Positions 24,406 through 36,747 of a stretch of 64,000 nucleotides of DNA are shown piece after piece. The stretch's first letter is position 1, and the number at the start of each line of letters is the position of its first letter. A program made the translations under genes and the position numbers. The stretch is taken from NCBI GenBank assembly GCA_902806575.1, contig CADCXD010000008.1, positions 620,001 through 684,000 on the forward strand. The letters run 5' to 3'. Source of the DNA: Jackrogersella multiformis (Eukaryota; Ascomycota; Sordariomycetes; Xylariales; Hypoxylaceae). The notes under the pieces are model-generated. The model did no database searches. It was not told the DNA's origin and saw nothing but the letters and a program-made list of their open reading frames with translations.

Positions 24406-26273
24406 ATGGCGTCTGATCAAGCTATCCGCGCCTCTAACGGCAATACCATCACGGCTCTCAGTAGATGGTCCATTCTAGACAAGAAGCTGCCTCGTATGTC
24501 GCACCCTTTCCATTCTCGTTTTAATATCAAGCTGACTTGAGACTATATAGCTGTCGACTCGATTGGTACCATCCACGTATACGACTTCGACAATACCTGT
24601 TAGTCTTCACATCGCTCGTCTCACATCCCTTTCCCAACTAATCATCATCGATTATAGTATTTCAGACCCCCTTACCCAACCCGAAGCTATGGAATTCTCC
24701 AACTATCGGCCAGTTAGGCAGCCCTGACATATTCATCAACGGCGGCTGGTGGCATGATTCGAGGATCCTAGCTGCGACTGGAGAAGGTGTGGAACAAGAA
24801 GAGAAACGCGCCTGGGATGGCTGGTGGAACGAGAAGATCGTCGAGCTGGTCCGGCTGAGCATGAAGCAGAATGATGCCCTCTGTATCCTATTGACTGGAC
24901 GTTCCGAGAAGGGGTTCTCTCAGCTCATCAAGCGAATTGTCGCGAGCAAAGGTCTAGAATTCGACATAATTGGACTAAAGCCAGCCATCGGCCCCAACAA
25001 TGAGCGCTTCCGGAGCACTATGGATTTTAAACAGATCTTCCTCAGATCAGTAATGGGAACCTACGGGGCAGCTAAGGAAATACGCATTTACGAAGACCGC
25101 CCTAGACATGTTGATGGCTTCCGAGATTTCCTATCTGATTACAACAGAGTACTGACCAGTGGCGGACGAAGCCCGCTTATCGCTGAAGTCATACCGGTTG
25201 CTGAACTCTCTACTACTCTCGATCCCGTGGTCGAGGTGGCAGAGGTGCAACACCTTATCAACATGCACAATGCACTTGTGAAAGAACGAGTAGGGGACAA
25301 ACGAAACGGACGCCTAATTATCAAGAAGGCCGTGTTCTTTACCAGCTACATGATCCAGCCCGCTGACACGAAACGACTAACCTCACTTCTTAACGCGATG
25401 GTACCGGAGGTGGAGGATCTTAGGTATCTTGCCAACACTATCCTCATCACGCCGCGGCTTTGCCCAAAGCACATCTTGGAAAAGATAGGTGGTATGAACT
25501 CCAAGATGAAGTGGGAGGTAGTCGACATCGGATCCAATCAGTCGAACCTCTGGGCGGCGCGCGTGAGACCTGTTCCATCTAACGCGACGTACCACACCGA
25601 TAATCAGTCACCGTCTGTCGTCCTGGGCATGAGAAAAGGGGCTCGCCCGGCAGATGTGAACAAGATTCGTCATTGGAAGCCAGTACCTCCCGAGAAGAGC
25701 TTTGTTTTTGAGACGACAGTGGGAGAGAAGGTGATGCTTCGGATCGAACGCGAAGACCAAGATGGAGACCAGTACGACGAGCAACAAGAGAGGCTGATTC
25801 CGCATAGGGGTTCCAAGCGCAAGTTCGCTAGCGACGACGATCGGCAATCACGTCACCAGGGCGGGAATCATGGTAGCGGCGCCCGCGACCATCATACTTC
25901 ATCTCACCAGGGACGAGGCGGAGGAGAGAATCGCGGCCGTGGCGGCTACAGAGGTGGGGGCAACACCAGAGGCAACCGTGGAAGAGGCGGCTTCAAAGGC
26001 TCCGGCAGGGGCGGCAAGGGAGCGCACGGATACCGCTCCCTGGACGACGTGGACACGCGCGAGAGCTCCCAGGGAGGGTTTGGCGCATCGACGGTTTCGT
26101 ACGATGACAACCTCCCATCCCAGTCACAGGGCGGCCCTCGCTCTCAGCAGGCCCTACCCCAGCCCCCGCAGTACGGCCAGCCGTTCCCGCAGTGGCCCAA
26201 CCCAGGCGGCGCCGGTCTGGCACAAGGGCGGCCTGCGGGTGGTCCCGGCCCGGATCTGCAAAAGTTCTACTAG
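24406..26273 (+). CDS. HAD-like 'Swiss Army Knife' RNA repair-like protein with RGG tail
   Basis: Exons 24406-24493, 24551-24598 and 24658-26273 encode 583 aa. The HAD nucleophile motif HVYDFDNTLF (Asp41, Asp43) is formed across exons 2 and 3; motif II-like ILLTGR and the acidic EIRIYEDRPRHVDGF follow, matching the HAD_SAK domain. Residues ~463-500 form an RGG/RGRGG-rich segment, a common RNA-binding and arginine-methylation target, and the tail is Pro/Gln-rich. Known: the SAK HAD domain is named from association with RNA-repair modules; the eukaryotic role is unproven. I chose the Met at 24406 (A at -3, G at +4) over an in-frame Met at 24352 with weak context, which would add a basic, mitochondrial-like 18-residue leader. 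Intron 2 uses GTTAGT. Confidence 0.87.
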
Positions 26274-27404
26274 GCATCTACACATGGTCATCTCACAGCA
26301 ATGCGGTTGAACTGGCTTGCTTGCAGATACGAACCCGGGAACATCGTTGAAATTAAGCAAGCTGTTCTGCTCTATATTCAAGCTACGAGATACATCTCCA
26401 AGTGGAATTATGGGCAAGCCCTAGCATCAGGCTAGGGCAAGGGCTAGGGATATTCAATCAGATTTATTGTACGACGGCCTGGCGTTTGTAATCAGGGGTA
26501 ATTAGGAATAGGATCATAGGGCAAGCATTTTCCTTCACGGGCGGACTCGTGCGTACCCTCCTGTGTCGATTTTGCGAGAATGCTAGGTTTATCTCGGTTA
26601 GGCGTTAGGAAGAGATCCCCTAAGCCGGCGCGTGAACACATAGACCTGCAGGTAAATAGGCAGGCGATAATGCAAATAAACTACTTTTTTTCTTATCTTT
26701 CTTTCTACTCTTTTCTGGCGCACGCACATCGAAGCATGGAAGCACAGATAGTGGACGTGATCTATAAAGCGCATGCGTTAGCCCGAAGTCCACGACGAAA
26801 CTTGCAGTAGGTTGAAAACGGGGTTTGTGTGTGTGCATGCCAGACAGCGCTCAGAAAAAGATAGAACAATGTGGTGATTTGGATGAATCATGCTCGCGTC
26901 GTGAAACACGAGTCATAAACAGCCTAAGAAATTCATCATAGACGTGTCGTGGGCAGCAGTTGCGGAAGTACGGAGTAGGTACCTAGGGAGGCAGGTAGGT
27001 AGGAGAGGGGGTTGAGTGATGGACTTACCACATGGTTAGGCGAGCTCTATTCCTTGGACTAGAGCTTGTCGCCGCTTGCGGGTGCCTACACTGGGTAGTG
27101 CGGAGTGGAAAGAGGAGGCTGGTTTAGAATGTTGAGGAAATCAGATTCTCTCTCTATGTATAGGTGTACCCTCCCTCTCTCTTGAGGGAGGTCCTCTGTC
27201 TATCCATCATTACCGCGGACGAGGTTGTGTGATCGATTGTGACGTCCCCTTTGTGGGGCTGGTTATCGCGACTGGTCAGCCAGTCAGAATCGAACTGAAC
27301 TGAACTCAACTCAACTGTGTGCTCTAAAGCTCAAGCTAGCGAACTAGCTTCTCAGTGCTAGGGTATCTAGATGATCCTGCATATAATTACAACTTCCCTC
27401 TTCA
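26274..27404. other. intergenic between convergent SAK and complex I genes
   Basis: 1.1 kb without a supported gene. Both neighbours point inward, so this holds two 3' regions. GGTAGGTA motifs occur at 26977-27005. Confidence 0.6.
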
Positions 27405-28413
27405 TTAGACTGCTGATACAGGGTTAATCTCGACGCCGTACTTCTCCTTTAACCGTTCTCGTCGCCGCTCCTCGTAGCCTGGGGGCTTGATGCCTATATG
27501 AGTACAACGCACGTTAGTCTTTCTTGTGGTCATCGCAGCAGCCACAGCACTGTGTTGAGGTGGTATTGGTGCTAGCGTTAGAACACGAGTTGCAGGAGGA
27601 GGTAGAGTCAAAGTGAGTAGTGGTGTTGGTGCTAGCGGAAGAGTCGGTACCTCTGCCTTCTCCAATGATAGCGATGGTTTCCTCGATGGGCCCTCGGCGG
27701 TTCTTGCGCAGATACTCCTTGCGCTCGTACTCGTCCATCTCGGAGATCTCCGCGCGATCCCGCCCGCGCAGGCTGTTGCCCGTGTACCGGAAGGTCGACA
27801 TGATGGCGGAGAAGGCGGCGCCGAAGCCGAGGATCTGGGGCATGCGGCCGGCTTTTCGGGGGGAAATGTTAGTATGGTGACAAGGATTTCGAGGTAGTGG
27901 GGAAGAGGATGGGGAACGGGGAACGGGAAACGGGGACGAGACATACTTCTCAGGCCGATGCTGGCTCCGGCTAGGAACGAGCCTATGGTGGTGTTCCAGG
28001 TGTCATCCTTCTCTCGCAGGTTGGCGGCCGCGTCCCTCGAGAAGGTATACACGGCGGTAGCAGCAGCTAATGAAGACAAGTTAGCTATCCGGCTACGATG
28101 GTTCTCTACCTCTACCTCTACCTATACCTATACCTATACCTATACCTATCTACCTAGGTAGGTAGTTTATCTAGGTAGATAATTAAATGGGGGGAGAGGG
28201 GGGGAACATACTGAATATTGTTATAGTACCGCCTGTTCGGCTGAAGACGCCAAAAGGTCCTACATGGGTACGAGCGAGCGAGTTCTGGACGGCGGAAACG
28301 ATGAAACCGGCTCCTCCGCCGACCATGGCGCCTGATATGCCGGACTTGAGAGCATCGCGCTGCTCAAAGGGGATCTCCTCCGGTTTAGCCTGGATGGGTT
28401 GTTCATTCGCCAT
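27405..28413 (-). CDS. NDUFA11: mitochondrial complex I 21.3 kDa / NDUFA11 (B14.7)-like subunit
   Basis: Exons 28413-28212, 28066-27947, 27851-27651 and 27493-27405 give 203 aa. The protein has a TIM17/22-like fold: a Gly-rich helix ISGAMVGGGAGFIVSAVQN, then TFSRDAAANLREKDD, GSFLAGASIGLRTGRMP and GFGAAFSAIMSTF, giving about four membrane segments. It ends with PPGYEERRRERLKEKYGVEI, which is characteristic of the fungal 21.3 kDa subunit. Known role: accessory subunit in the membrane arm of NADH dehydrogenase in the inner mitochondrial membrane. Intron 3 (27650-27494) is open in the exon 3 frame for ~45 codons, so retention would replace the conserved tail with a Ser/Thr/Cys-rich one. Confidence 0.9.
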
Positions 28414-30588
28414 CTCGACTCAAGCCCGAAGGAGGAGGCTATTCGCAAGTGGACTTGAGAATATTAAGGGTATTTGATGATACGATATCTGGGGGTAGGT
28501 ATGTGAAAGAGGTAGGAGGAGGTGGATGAGGAGGAGGTGGAGGGGAAGATGTTATCGACTAGGTTTTGACTCTGACTTTGACTCTGACTTTGACTTTGAC
28601 TTAGCTTGTCGATAATTGCCTCGAAGTTGACTGGTCACTGGTCTGCTATAGCCGAAGTTTCGCCTATTGGTTAATATCATACACTCACTATTTGTGCTTA
28701 GGGAAGGGGCGCTAGGCATAGGAATAGCTCATAATCCGCTACAGGGCCGCTATGATACCCCCCCCCCCCTGCTCAGGTGAGGTTAGGTACACGGGTGCGA
28801 CGCGGCTACCTATTTAGGTACCTGGGTAAGTACGGTAAGTACTAGGTAGGCACGGCAGGTACGGCTATGACGCACGTACCTAGGTACCACATATCGTGCA
28901 GCTGATTACCTACTGAGGTACAGCTTATTCCCTAGGGCATCGGAGCTTACATATTACCATGGTACATACATACCGGTACAGATTTATCCTAGCAACCTAA
29001 CCCACCTAACCCACCACTCACTAACTCGTTCAGTGATCGTTCATTATCCACATCCAACATTGCACACCCCATCTTTCTAACGGAAAGGTTCCCATCATCA
29101 ACTTCGTTATCCCCAAAACCAAAACCAAAACCAACTCCAAAAAAACACTACGCAGTATCACAGCATCTGTTCCATATCACACCTATTGTTAGTGGAGGGA
29201 CATCGACGTCAGCATCGCGCGCGTCCATACGCGTTGCTTTTGTGTGTTTCTTCTCCTTCATTGTACCGCCGTTCTTTTTTCATGGGTTAGGCCTCTGTTT
29301 GAATTTTATATCAAACCATCTCTAATATACCCATACCCGTCACCCAGAGGAACTTGTGAGTTTATACCCTTGTACATCTTCACCTCGTCGTGTTTCTAAC
29401 ATCCTACCCCGATCAGCATCTACAACTTTATTCATCAGTTATGAGTAAAGCATTCACTTCTTTCGTCAAAGGTATGGTGACTCTCATTTTCTCTTTTCTC
29501 CCTCTGTTACTTCTATCGGTTTTAGGCGAAGCATTTATAAGTTATGGCGTCACTCTCCCTTCCCTTTCCCTTTCCCCCTCCCCCTATCACCACTTATCCA
29601 AACACTATCGACATCAACTATTTTCGAGTTGAGAGCTACGGCCGTGCGCCTCTACTTCAAGGAAGTTTATTCATGATAGTCGTGGGCACTTACACCCAGT
29701 GGCTGCTAGATCCACCTAGCTTGTCGTCCCAGAGTCGCCTAAGAACCTAGTAAGTTTTGGCTTTAGGGGTATTCGATTCCTAAGCTACCTACCTACCTAG
29801 GTACTTAGGTAGCCTTTTGAGGATGCCAAACAGTTAGGGCTAGGCCACATTATTTCTTGTCTTGGAAATAATGGCTTCGGACTGTCGCGTGAACGAAGAG
29901 TCGGTTTTCATCAAATGTGGTTCTCCTTAGTGTCAAGGTTATTTATTCTTGCCTACCTGGTATTCCCAACCTGTTTTACCGTTACCTGAGGCCCCAGACG
30001 ATAAAATTCAGACATCGTTGGTGGCAGTTGGATTCTTCATCACAAAGCTCTCAGTATGTGCCGGCGGTATCTGATGTACAAGTGTACAAGTGTACACGAA
30101 GAACGAAGCAAAGACACGGATTTGCTCCCACCTTGTTCTATCATCTAAGTACTCATAAGAATCCTGCTAACACCATCTTAGGGAACTCCGCCAACCCTTT
30201 CCGTACTTGAATTTTTCGTATCGTGTCATATCGTGTCCTGTCCTGTTCTCTTCTGTTATGGTAAGTACATATCTCGAAACTGCCACCCCTACCGAACCTT
30301 TGCTAATGAGTTCTTTAGACCGATTAGAATATCTTTCGAAAATTCTGATTCGGCGCCTTCCTTTGGTGTGTTGTAGACTCGATATTCATGTAAGTCTAGT
30401 AATTCCCAAACCGGCATCATCTCCTTACAGGGGTTTGCTCTTCAAAGGCCATATAGGACTTTTAGAAGACAAAACAATAGCTACATTGTTTCTAGTTCAC
30501 GAAAAACATACTAGTTGTTCTACTCTGGTCAAGAACCCCATACTAACTCATTTCTAGAGCCTATGTCATCACGAAGTTGATTATTACC
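28414..30588. other. 2.2-kb region with possible short transcript and UBP2 leader
   Basis: A dense TACCTAGGTA cluster lies at 28795-28900 and 29780-29815, a 12-base C run at 28758-28769 and TTGACT repeats at 28560-28605. From ~29340 splice-like signals appear: GTGAGT at 29356, CTAAC before CAG near 29416. At the right end TACTAACTCATTTCTAG (to 30557) is a near-ideal intron end, so the UBP2 transcript probably has a spliced 5' leader. Confidence 0.5.
29441..29632 (+). CDS. possible small membrane peptide
   Basis: Unspliced, the ATG at 29441 opens a 63-codon frame containing a strong hydrophobic stretch (MVTLIFSFLPLLLLSVL). A possible 54-nt intron (29472-29525, GTATGG...TTTTAG) coincides almost exactly with the hydrophobic part and is a multiple of three, so splicing would delete it and leave 45 residues. 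The intron lacks a clear branch site. The product is not recognised. It could also be a leader of the downstream UBP2 transcript. Confidence 0.2.
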   Translation: MSKAFTSFVKGMVTLIFSFLPLLLLSVLGEAFISYGVTLPSLSLSPSPYHHLSKHYRHQLFSS

Positions 30589-33500
30589 ATGGCCGACGTC
30601 TACTTGTTAGATGGCGTGGAGGAACTCCGTCGGTTACAATGGGGAGCAAGATTTAGTATACAAGCTGCCCCAAATCCTGAAGGTGAGCATCCCTAGCTGG
30701 TTTCGCAATAATTATACATTTGGGAAGATAATACTGACCGAAATTCCAGGGTTGGCCCTGACGTCCCCCCGGTTTCTCCGCCAATTCCTAGCATCCCAGT
30801 TGCCGGTGCTTAACTTGCATTGTGATTGCGCAAGCCATGAACTGTTGGAGATTAAGACCCAGTCTGTTGATAGGCATCCGCTTCTCTTTGTTTCCTTGGT
30901 GTGCAACCGGTGCCGGTATCACTTTTACATCAAGAGTGACTTCCAGCACATCCAGCAGTATAACGCGGAGCATCGTCATCATATGCTCGCCTCCTGCAGC
31001 TCTAAGCGTAACCCTGCAACCACAACTAATCATGGAAGTTTCAACGGCCATAAAAACTTCGATGATATTGTCGACAATGCTCGATACATCTGCCTGGCTG
31101 ATGATTGTCTCTTCAACATCGACATCTATATCGTACCTTGGAGACTTTCTCCAGCTGACATATCGAAACTTTGGGACAAGGACAGAACAGCCCATAACCT
31201 CGCACTTGCGAAAGCGGCAGATCCTGATCGTTACTCAGACTGGACGGATGTCCCAACTCCCGCCTGTGATGTTATGCTCCGAAAATACCTCGCAGATGCA
31301 CTGAAGATTGAAGACGACCAACGCTTAAGGATTAACAAGCGTAACAAGAAATTTTTCGTTAGCTTTGGTGACGACTTCAACAACCTTTTGAAGTTCCTGG
31401 GTTTCTATGAGGGAGTAGATCCAATGAGTGACGAAGCGTGCTGGTTCATCCAACCTCCCGAGAAGGAACAGAACCCAACAGATGTCGCATCTCTACGGGC
31501 TCGTATGGAAGATACACTATCGGAGATCGATATTATTTTCACAGACAAACACACAGATAACGCTTGGGAGAAACTCCTGCAAGCTTTCCAAGGCGATTTC
31601 CCCAATGTTTCGGTTGGCCTCGAATTTGTTAACGAGGTCTCTGAAGATGACTTGACCGTTCTAGGTTGTCTAGCAGGCTATCCACCTGACTTTTTCAGCT
31701 GGGCTGCGATCCTTCTGGCGAAGCTACGCCCCAGAGACCGTAACAAGTATTTAGATGCCGCCGTACGCTGCATTGCGGATCGGAGCGATGATGCATCTAT
31801 TGAAGTGATCATGTACAAGTCTCGATTTGACGATGCAACCCCTATGGATATAAGGCTACAGGAAGCATATACTTTTTTCCACGCTTCTCCTGGGGATGGA
31901 ATGACGCCAGACTGGTTTCTGGCCAGATACTATGAAATGGCCAATGCTTACAAGTCTAACAATTTCAATCCTCTAGCTCAGCAACACCTTGAGGTGATCG
32001 GCAATCACATAGGACGAGATATTGTGAGCGAAATCGAACCAAAACCGTCGGGAGGTGAAGGGGAATCTGGACTCATGGCATCCCTGCCTAACGAGCTAGG
32101 ACCAACAATGACCCTTTCAATGGCAGCGACGCTTTTAGAGGTCGAGCCAAATTACACCGCAGAGATCATCCGTGACTTTGTCGAGCGGTTAATACGTGTA
32201 AGTCATACTCTGTTCGCAACATCTTACTTGGCTCTCCTAATTTTCATATCAGAAGGACAATATAGACCGGGGTAAAGTCATCGAAGCTCTGAATGTTCTT
32301 TCAGAACACAAACGGCGACTAGAAAACCCCGAGGAAGCAGCCTCTCTGCAGCAAGCTGCCCAGTTCGTGAAGGAGACCGAATATGCCCCAGCAACTTCTC
32401 AACCTCATTCGTTTCCGAGCACAGCAACCTCCATCGACCTCCCTCCTGGGCTTAAGAATATCGGTAACACGTGTTACCTAAATAGCCTTCTGCAATACTT
32501 TTACAACGTGAAAGTAGTGCGCGATCTGGTGCTCAACTTCGACGAGGTTAAGCTTGAACTTGACGAGGAATGTGTGGGACAACGCCGGACTGGCGGCAAC
32601 GGCACTAGTGTCAATATAGAAGAAGCTATCGTTGCCAGGCAGTGTAAGCGATCCCATGATGTACCACTGTTTTTCAAGAAACGCTAACATCGTAAAAAGT
32701 TATTGAGATGCTTCAGGGCTTGTTTAGCGATCTGCAAACGACCGCAGATGCTGCGGCTCAGCCTTCGCAGAAGCTTGCAAATACCGCACTCTCATCTGCG
32801 AGAGACATCTTAGATCAGCAATCACAAATCGCGCCTCCGCCGTTACCGGCGCGTCCATCGCCGGCACCACCAGGCCTACCAGGCCTACCAACGGTGAGCA
32901 CCAATGAAGTCAAGGGAGTAGCTGGTGGTATGGTGAATGTTACCGTTGAGTCGGTGAATGACAAGCTCGAACTGGCTAGTTCCCAGAGTTCACAAACGCT
33001 GGTCGACGAGAGCGAGGACGTAGTCATGTCGACTGACCAGCCGATAATGCCTGATGAGAAGACTTCCGTCGTTTTCCAATCCTTCGATGATGTCCAGATG
33101 CAGGATGCTGCTGAATTTTATTCTCTTGATACAAAATTCGCAGAGGTTTCACGTCGGCTAGAACATTCTGATCGATCGGGAACGTCTCAGCAAGACGTAG
33201 GCGAAATCATCGGTAACATATTGGAGCACTTCATGCGCGCAATCCGTTCGGATGGCCCAATGCATGATAAACCCGAGCTGCAGGCGGACAGAATTACGGA
33301 GACGTTCTTCACCACAATTGTGAACTACACGATCAAAACTAAGAAGGGTTCTCCGACTAGAGATCTGGACTCTTCACTAGAGGAGAGCCCTCTAAACGTC
33401 GAGATTGTTCCGGAGCGATGGATTACCGCTTATCCCGAGGAGGTGGACCAGGCCTCGGAGGGCGCAGGCAAGAATCCAGATGGAGCGGACAATGCGCGAT

Positions 33501-34568
33501 GCACCCTGTTCGCAGCGTTGGATCGATACTTCTCTTATGAACCGATCGACGATGGAACTCGTGCACGGTACAGCAGCATTCGATCGCTGCCTTCCATTCT
33601 CCACATCTGCATCCAACGAAGTACCCCCAAGGGCAAGAACAAGAATCCCGTCATTATACCGGAGATCATGCATTTTGATCGTTACATGGAGGCGGATAAG
33701 AACTCTCCCGTCTGGCTTGCTCGCAAGAGCACATGGGCGTTGAAAGAACGCCTAAAGGAACTTGAAACCAATGTCTCCCAGAGCAACGAAGCCAGCCCCG
33801 CGGGAGCCATTGGTTCTTTGGTAAGTAACTTTCCTATCTCTAGATAGAAAATCGAGTAGTGCTAATCGTGAACTCAAGGAGTTTAAAAATGCGGACCCGC
33901 AGAACCTGGCCGATATGGCTTCAGAAGCACTAGACAACGTTCCAGGAGATGCCCATTTTGAGAACACGTTCTTTCATAGCGAAGTACGCCTAAAGAGGTA
34001 TCGTACAACATCTGACGCGACCGACTCGCTAGAGTCTCTATTATCGAAGAGGATAATGACACCAGCCTCTTCCGTCGAGGAGTCGTTCAGCGACAAGGTC
34101 GGTGACATACCGTGGGAAATTTGTGCGCCCGTCGACGAGACAACTCAAGCGGAAATAATCGACTTGCGTCGAAAGGAAGAGAGCGCTTTCGATGGGATGA
34201 CGAACCAGAAGTACACAATCCACGCGGTGATCTGCCACCGCGGTGGCACGGCCGCAGGGCACTACTGGGTCTGGATCCGAGATTTCAAGCGCAATGTGTG
34301 GTACCGATACAATGACGAGACGGTCACCGAAGATAGCCGTGGCACGGAGGCTGTCTTGAAAGATCTGAACGAAGGCGGCGATCCCTACTACGTCGCGTAC
34401 GTTCGAGACGAGATGAAGGACGACTTAGTTGACGTACCCCAGCGTCGAAAATCCGGGACCGAGGGCGCCCCGGCGGCTCGTCGGGAAGTGGCCAGTGTCG
34501 AGGACGTAGAGATGATTGAAGGCGTGGCGCCTGACACGACCCCATCACCTGTCACCGTCTGGAATTAA
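30589..34568 (+). CDS. UBP2: ubiquitin-specific protease, UBP2 type
   Basis: Exons 30589-30682, 30750-32197, 32253-32643, 32700-33820 and 33879-34568 encode 1247 aa. The start is ATG in ACCATGG just after a likely leader intron. The N-terminal part has a Cys-rich patch (LHCDCASHELLE, LVCNRCRYHFYIK) typical of the fungal UBP2 family. The Cys box GLKNIGNTCYLNSLLQYFY carries the nucleophile at Cys588, and the His box ends with GGTAAGHYWVWIRDF (His1146) and WYRYNDETV. Between them sits a long insert with a Pro-rich linker (PPPLPARPSPAPPGLPGLP), as in Ubp2. Known role: cleaves ubiquitin chains, in yeast K63-linked chains countering Rsp5. All catalytic elements are present. Introns have good CTAAC/CTGAC branch sites. 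Confidence 0.92.
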
Positions 34569-35112
34569 TTCGATGGGCTAGGATGGCGACGAATATTGCC
34601 GTCTTCTAACCTTGGGATTTGCCCCGATTTGTTCCCCCTACGCATCATGTATCCGCGATTGCATCGGCATGGGAGTTTATTGTGATTTGTTAGGATTACA
34701 GTGCCTACATAGACTAGGACTTAGGTAGGCCGGCGAGGCACATATGCGCAATGAATTGACTGAGACTTTGATTTATGACAACGTGTTCGTTTTGGGATGC
34801 CGAGTGTTGACTATTCTTATTACAGTGCATGCAGGTTCCGTTAGGTAGGTACCTAGGTAGGCAACCAGGACGATGATTTCGTCCTCTCACCTTTCGTGCA
34901 TTCCGCTGCGTTATGGATGCCATTTATAACCCAGGCAATGGTCGATTTCACAAATGCAGTATAGTACATCATAGCTGTATACAATTTTCGGAATACATAA
35001 TACTAATAACCCCAACAGAAGGGCACAACAGCACCTTATTCCCAGCGCCCTTTCTCTTCCCCCGGATCCTACCAACCCTAGCATTACTTACATCCCAGGC
35101 AGGCACCTATAC
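34569..35112. other. intergenic between convergent UBP2 and 2EXR genes
   Basis: 544 bases, two 3' regions. One GGTAGGTACCTAGGTAGG cluster at 34841-34860. No gene. Confidence 0.6.
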
Positions 35113-36179
35113 CTAAACACCACCACCACCAACCTCCCCGCCGCCTACCCCCAGTCCCGGCAGCAAAGCCGCCCGCGCCCTCCCCAGCAGCGCAAACACG
35201 TCCTCGCCGCCAGCACCTTCGCAGTACACGGCGTCGCGCCGCGGGTCCAGCCACACGGCCGGCAGCGCGGCGCCCAGCGCGCGCGACCCCGCGCCCGTCC
35301 CGCACCACACGGGTGTCAGGAGGTCCAGGATGGCTTGTCGCGATTCGCGGTTCAGGGCGCTGAGGAGGCGGATGGAGGATTGGCGGAGGGTGTGCGGGTG
35401 GGGGTGGGGTGAGTAAGGGTGGGAGTGAGGGGGAGGGTGTGGGGGGAAGAGGGCGGCGCTTAGGAAGGGGGATGCGGGGAGCGGCCTGAGGGTTAGGGCG
35501 TAGCGGGGTTGGGAGGCGAGCACGAGATGCCAGATGTGCCGCCGGATTTCGGGGGGCAGGTCGCGGAAGCTCGCGGATGGGGACGAGGGCGAGGAGGGAG
35601 ATGGGAATGGCGATGGGAACGGGGAGACGTTGGAGGCGCGGTGTTGCGCTCCTTGCTGCGCGGGGGCTAGGGAGGTGCTGGGCGAGAATAGGGAGGTGGG
35701 GGTGTGGCTACTGGATGATGCCATGGCTATGTCCTCCGCGGCTACGTCTTGTGAGGAGAGGCTGCCGCCGCCGCCGGTTGCTTGGTTTGGGGGTTGTTGG
35801 CCGTTGCGCGCTGGTGCTTGTTAGTTAGTCCGTTCCTCTCTCCTGCTTGCTTGCTTGCTCTTGTTGGGATAAGATTCGGAAGGGAAAATAGGAAGGGAGA
35901 GAAGAGACAGGGAAAAGGGAAAAAGGAGAGAAGAGAGGAAAAAGAAAAAAGGAAAAAAGGGAAAGGACTCTTACCTTTTTTAGGGCGTCCGGAACGCGCA
36001 GGCACGGCGGCGGACTTAGCGCGGATGGCGGTGCGGATCTGGCTGATGGAGTAGCCGGTGACCTCCTCGATGCGCCGCTTGCTCATGGACGCGTCGTAGT
36101 ATAGCGTCCGGACGCGGAAGCGCTCCAGCTCCGTCAGGTGCTTGGTGTGGAGATCTTTGGGCCGGTTTCCCGTTGACAT
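35113..36179 (-). CDS. HTH plus 2EXR domain protein
   Basis: Exon 1 is 36179-35975 and exon 2 most likely 35810-35113 (300 aa); an acceptor six bases upstream (35816) is equally in phase. Residues ~10-68 form a helix-turn-helix: LTELERFRVRTLYYDASMSK, RRIEEVTGYSISQIRTAIRA, ending in the basic hook RSGRPKK. After a low-complexity Pro/Ser linker comes a fungal 2EXR domain (FRDLPPEIRRHIWHLVLAS, then LNRESRQAILDLL and LDPRRDAVYC). The 2EXR family is abundant in Pezizomycotina and functionally uncharacterised; the HTH suggests DNA binding. Exon 2 is extremely GC-rich while the 164-nt intron is almost pure C/T on the coding strand. The protein ends in a Gly/Val-rich low-complexity tail. Confidence 0.75.
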
Positions 36180-36747
36180 TTTTGATCCCCCTTTTATTTT
36201 ATTTTATTGTTTTATCTTAGGGTTGAATCGTCTTAATTTCCAAGGGAGTTTAATGATTTAATGATTTGTTGACTATTTGATTTGACTTAAGTCGATTTAG
36301 ATCTTCAGGAACCTATTCGTCTCGCACTGTTATTTTATTTCTATTTTTATGTATAATAATATAAAAAAGGCTCAACTAGCTACGTGGTGTGAGATGATTA
36401 TTTCATTGCTTAGGGCGACGATGGATGGTGAGATTCGGAAGGTGGCAAAAGGGGAGGAGAGAAGAAGAAGTTTTCACTCCGGGGGCAGTTGCGGAGATCC
36501 GAGTTTCATGCGGGGAGGGACGCTGCAGCACTCCAATATCTGTATAAAGTGCCTAATTGGGTTTAGTGGCATGGATACCTTGGTCAAAGGATACTCGGTA
36601 AATGTTTAAAACTTTCTATGCGACATCTATGCGACATAAATCAGGGGCTGGTGAATACTCCATCGTCTACCTACCTAGGTACCTAAGGTGGTTTGTCTGT
36701 AAAATGTAAAAATGTAAAAGTGTAAAAAAATAAATGATGTGTCCCAT
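36180..36747. other. intergenic, 2EXR promoter and GNAT 3' region
   Basis: Poly-T/TTTTA tract directly upstream of the 2EXR start (36185-36220) and a TACCTACCTAGGTACCTA cluster at 36667-36685. No gene seen. Confidence 0.6.

Noticed and set aside
30822..31304. Frames on both strands within the UBP2 region
   Set aside because: Alternative-frame shadows of UBP2 exon 2, which carries the conserved protein.
35840..35974. Continuing the 2EXR gene exon 1 frame through the intron (PFPFFLFSFSS...)
   Set aside because: This is the pyrimidine-rich intron; splicing GTAAGA to an in-phase acceptor gives the conserved 2EXR frame.
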